64,000 nucleotides of DNA from BJHQ01 sp964654285. GTDB taxonomy: Bacteria > Planctomycetota > UBA11346. The first letter of the stretch is position 1; every line of letters starts with the position of its first letter. The DNA is taken from contig CAZZJC010000027.1 in the NCBI GenBank assembly GCA_964654285.1, positions 1-64,000 on the forward strand, read 5' to 3'. The notes beneath the pieces were generated by a model that ran no database searches, was not told the origin of the DNA, and saw only the letters and a list, made by a program, of their open reading frames with translations. This document shows positions 63,389 to 64,000 of the stretch, one piece after another. Made by a program: the position numbers and the translations under genes.

Positions 63389-63421
63389 CGACCACCCCGC
63401 TGCCACCCAGCGGGGTGGTCG
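63389..63421 (+). terminator. 14-bp terminator-like hairpin ahead of the MFS gene
   Basis: CGACCACCCCGCTG (63389-63402) pairs perfectly with 63408-63421 across CCACC. It ends 17 bp before the MFS start codon. No T-run follows. It may terminate upstream transcription or act as an attenuator with the GATCAG/CTGATC hairpin at 63362-63377. Confidence 0.5.
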
Positions 63422-63438
63422 CTTATCAGGAACCAGCC

Positions 63439-64000
63439 ATGCCGCCGCTTGAACCACCCACCACCAGCAGTCTGCGCCGCGGTTTAGTCGCCCTGATGCT
63501 GGCGCATGCCAGCGTCGATATCGCCATGGGCGTGTGGACGGTGTACAAGACCCTGGCCGGGTTGGACCTCGCCATCGCGGGACTGGTCGCCACGGCCGCC
63601 GGTTTCACCGCCAATGCGAGCCAGATCGGATTCGGGCTGGCCGCTGATCGCGGCTGGCAGCGGATGCTGCTGGTGGTCGGGGTGCTGCTGACCGGCGCGG
63701 TCTTCTGGCTGCCGATGGCGTCGGGCTGGCCGGTCATGGCGCTCATCGTCTTCAGCGCCTCGATCGGCTCCTCGATGTTCCATCCCGCCGGCGCCGCCTG
63801 GGCTGGCGCGGTGTCGGCGCAGCGGACGGGACTGTTCGTCGCGCTGTTCCTGGTCGGCGGTTATCTGGGCACGGCCTCAAGCCAGGCGTTGTTCTCGGCG
63901 GTGTGGCTGCGCTGCGGACCGTGGACGGCCGGGCTCTACGTGCTGCCGGTGCTGACGGCGGCTGCGCTGGCGGCCACGGTGCGGGGGCAGCCGCGCGCGC
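63439..64000 (+). CDS. MFS transporter, fosmidomycin-resistance (Fsr)-like (3' end outside window)
   Basis: About 187 residues are visible and the frame runs off the end. Five to six hydrophobic helices are seen. Segments such as ALMLAHASVDIAMGVWTVYK, GFGLAADRGWQRMLLVVGVL and ASIGSSMFHPAGAAWAG resemble the Fsr group of major-facilitator exporters, in which SMFHPA after helix 4 is characteristic. It would export a drug or metabolite with proton exchange; the substrate is unknown. The start ATG 63439 has AGGA ten bases upstream. It lies directly after a 14-bp hairpin. Confidence 0.8.
   Translation, partial: MPPLEPPTTSSLRRGLVALMLAHASVDIAMGVWTVYKTLAGLDLAIAGLVATAAGFTANASQIGFGLAADRGWQRMLLVVGVLLTGAVFWLPMASGWPVMALIVFSASIGSSMFHPAGAAWAGAVSAQRTGLFVALFLVGGYLGTASSQALFSAVWLRCGPWTAGLYVLPVLTAAALAATVRGQPRA

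Larger units (their letters stand above)
63108..63438. other. intergenic region before the MFS gene
   Basis: 331 bp. It holds a possible 32-codon leader ORF (63262-63360) and two hairpins (63362-63377 and 63389-63421) just upstream of the MFS gene. Nothing else was recognised. Confidence 0.5.

Overview
This is a G+C-rich bacterial chromosome segment that is densely packed with genes. It is dominated by housekeeping and free-living functions: chaperonins, primary sigma factor, ribosomal proteins, DNA ligase, flagellar rod genes and secreted hydrolases. I see no phage, plasmid, CRISPR array, rRNA or tRNA. Shine-Dalgarno sequences precede many genes and export signals include lipoboxes, a Tat-like motif and single membrane anchors, so the cell is diderm-like. 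A short ParC-like topoisomerase subunit, paired GroELs, a YbeY with Asp as third ligand, many secreted glycosidases and a NapGH/propeller/NADH-dehydrogenase cluster would fit a planctomycete, verrucomicrobial or lentisphaeral lineage. That placement is inference; the phylum cannot be fixed from this window.

Layout. 1-4018 (minus): groEL-groES-groEL and an FmdB-type zinc ribbon protein. 4174-8232: a stand-alone tandem DbpA-type RNA-binding protein, then a coupled subtilase/formylglycine-enzyme-like lipoprotein pair. 8394-15334 (plus): a surface-glycan cluster with UDP-galactopyranose mutase, four glycosyltransferases and a Wzm/Wzt-type ABC exporter. 15558-20025: glucose-6-phosphate isomerase, an anchored Ala/Pro-rich protein, a HAD hydrolase, PlsC and a LysM amidase. 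20078-32812: core information genes (ligA, rpsA, parC-like, an HTH/Lys-Ala-rich protein, rpoD, rpsD, ybeY, tyrA, rpmI, rplT). 33128-34315: flgB-flgC-fliE. 34392-47673: nitroreductase, two AraC regulators, and GH31, F5/8-type plus toroid, GH36-like and clan-A (GH5-like) carbohydrate enzymes, with a calcineurin-type phosphoesterase. 48040-50874: ilvB-ilvN and a frameshifted GNAT gene. 50910-51926: an unaccompanied OppF-type ATPase. 52325-63107: a coupled electron-transfer operon. 63439-end: an MFS exporter.

The most interesting part is 52325-63107. Three membrane-tethered beta-propeller proteins alternate with a small four-Cys anchored protein, an exported ferredoxin and a NapH-like polyferredoxin. 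The reading frames from 52325 to 61372 overlap by 4 bp. They are followed by a cytoplasmic NuoE-NuoF fusion with a His/Cys-rich N-terminus and by a GltD/NuoG hybrid that lacks the NADPH-binding domain. Together they look like a route between NAD(H) and the periplasm or quinone pool, built from known modules in an arrangement I do not recognise as a characterised system.

Non-coding signals worth noting are a 22-bp perfect stem terminator after rpsA, two intergenic chains of GC hairpins with purine triloops, a cluster of GGACA-N2-TGTCC palindromes, a long nested inverted repeat inside the electron-transfer operon, and two genes whose -10 box lies so close to the start codon that their mRNAs may be leaderless.
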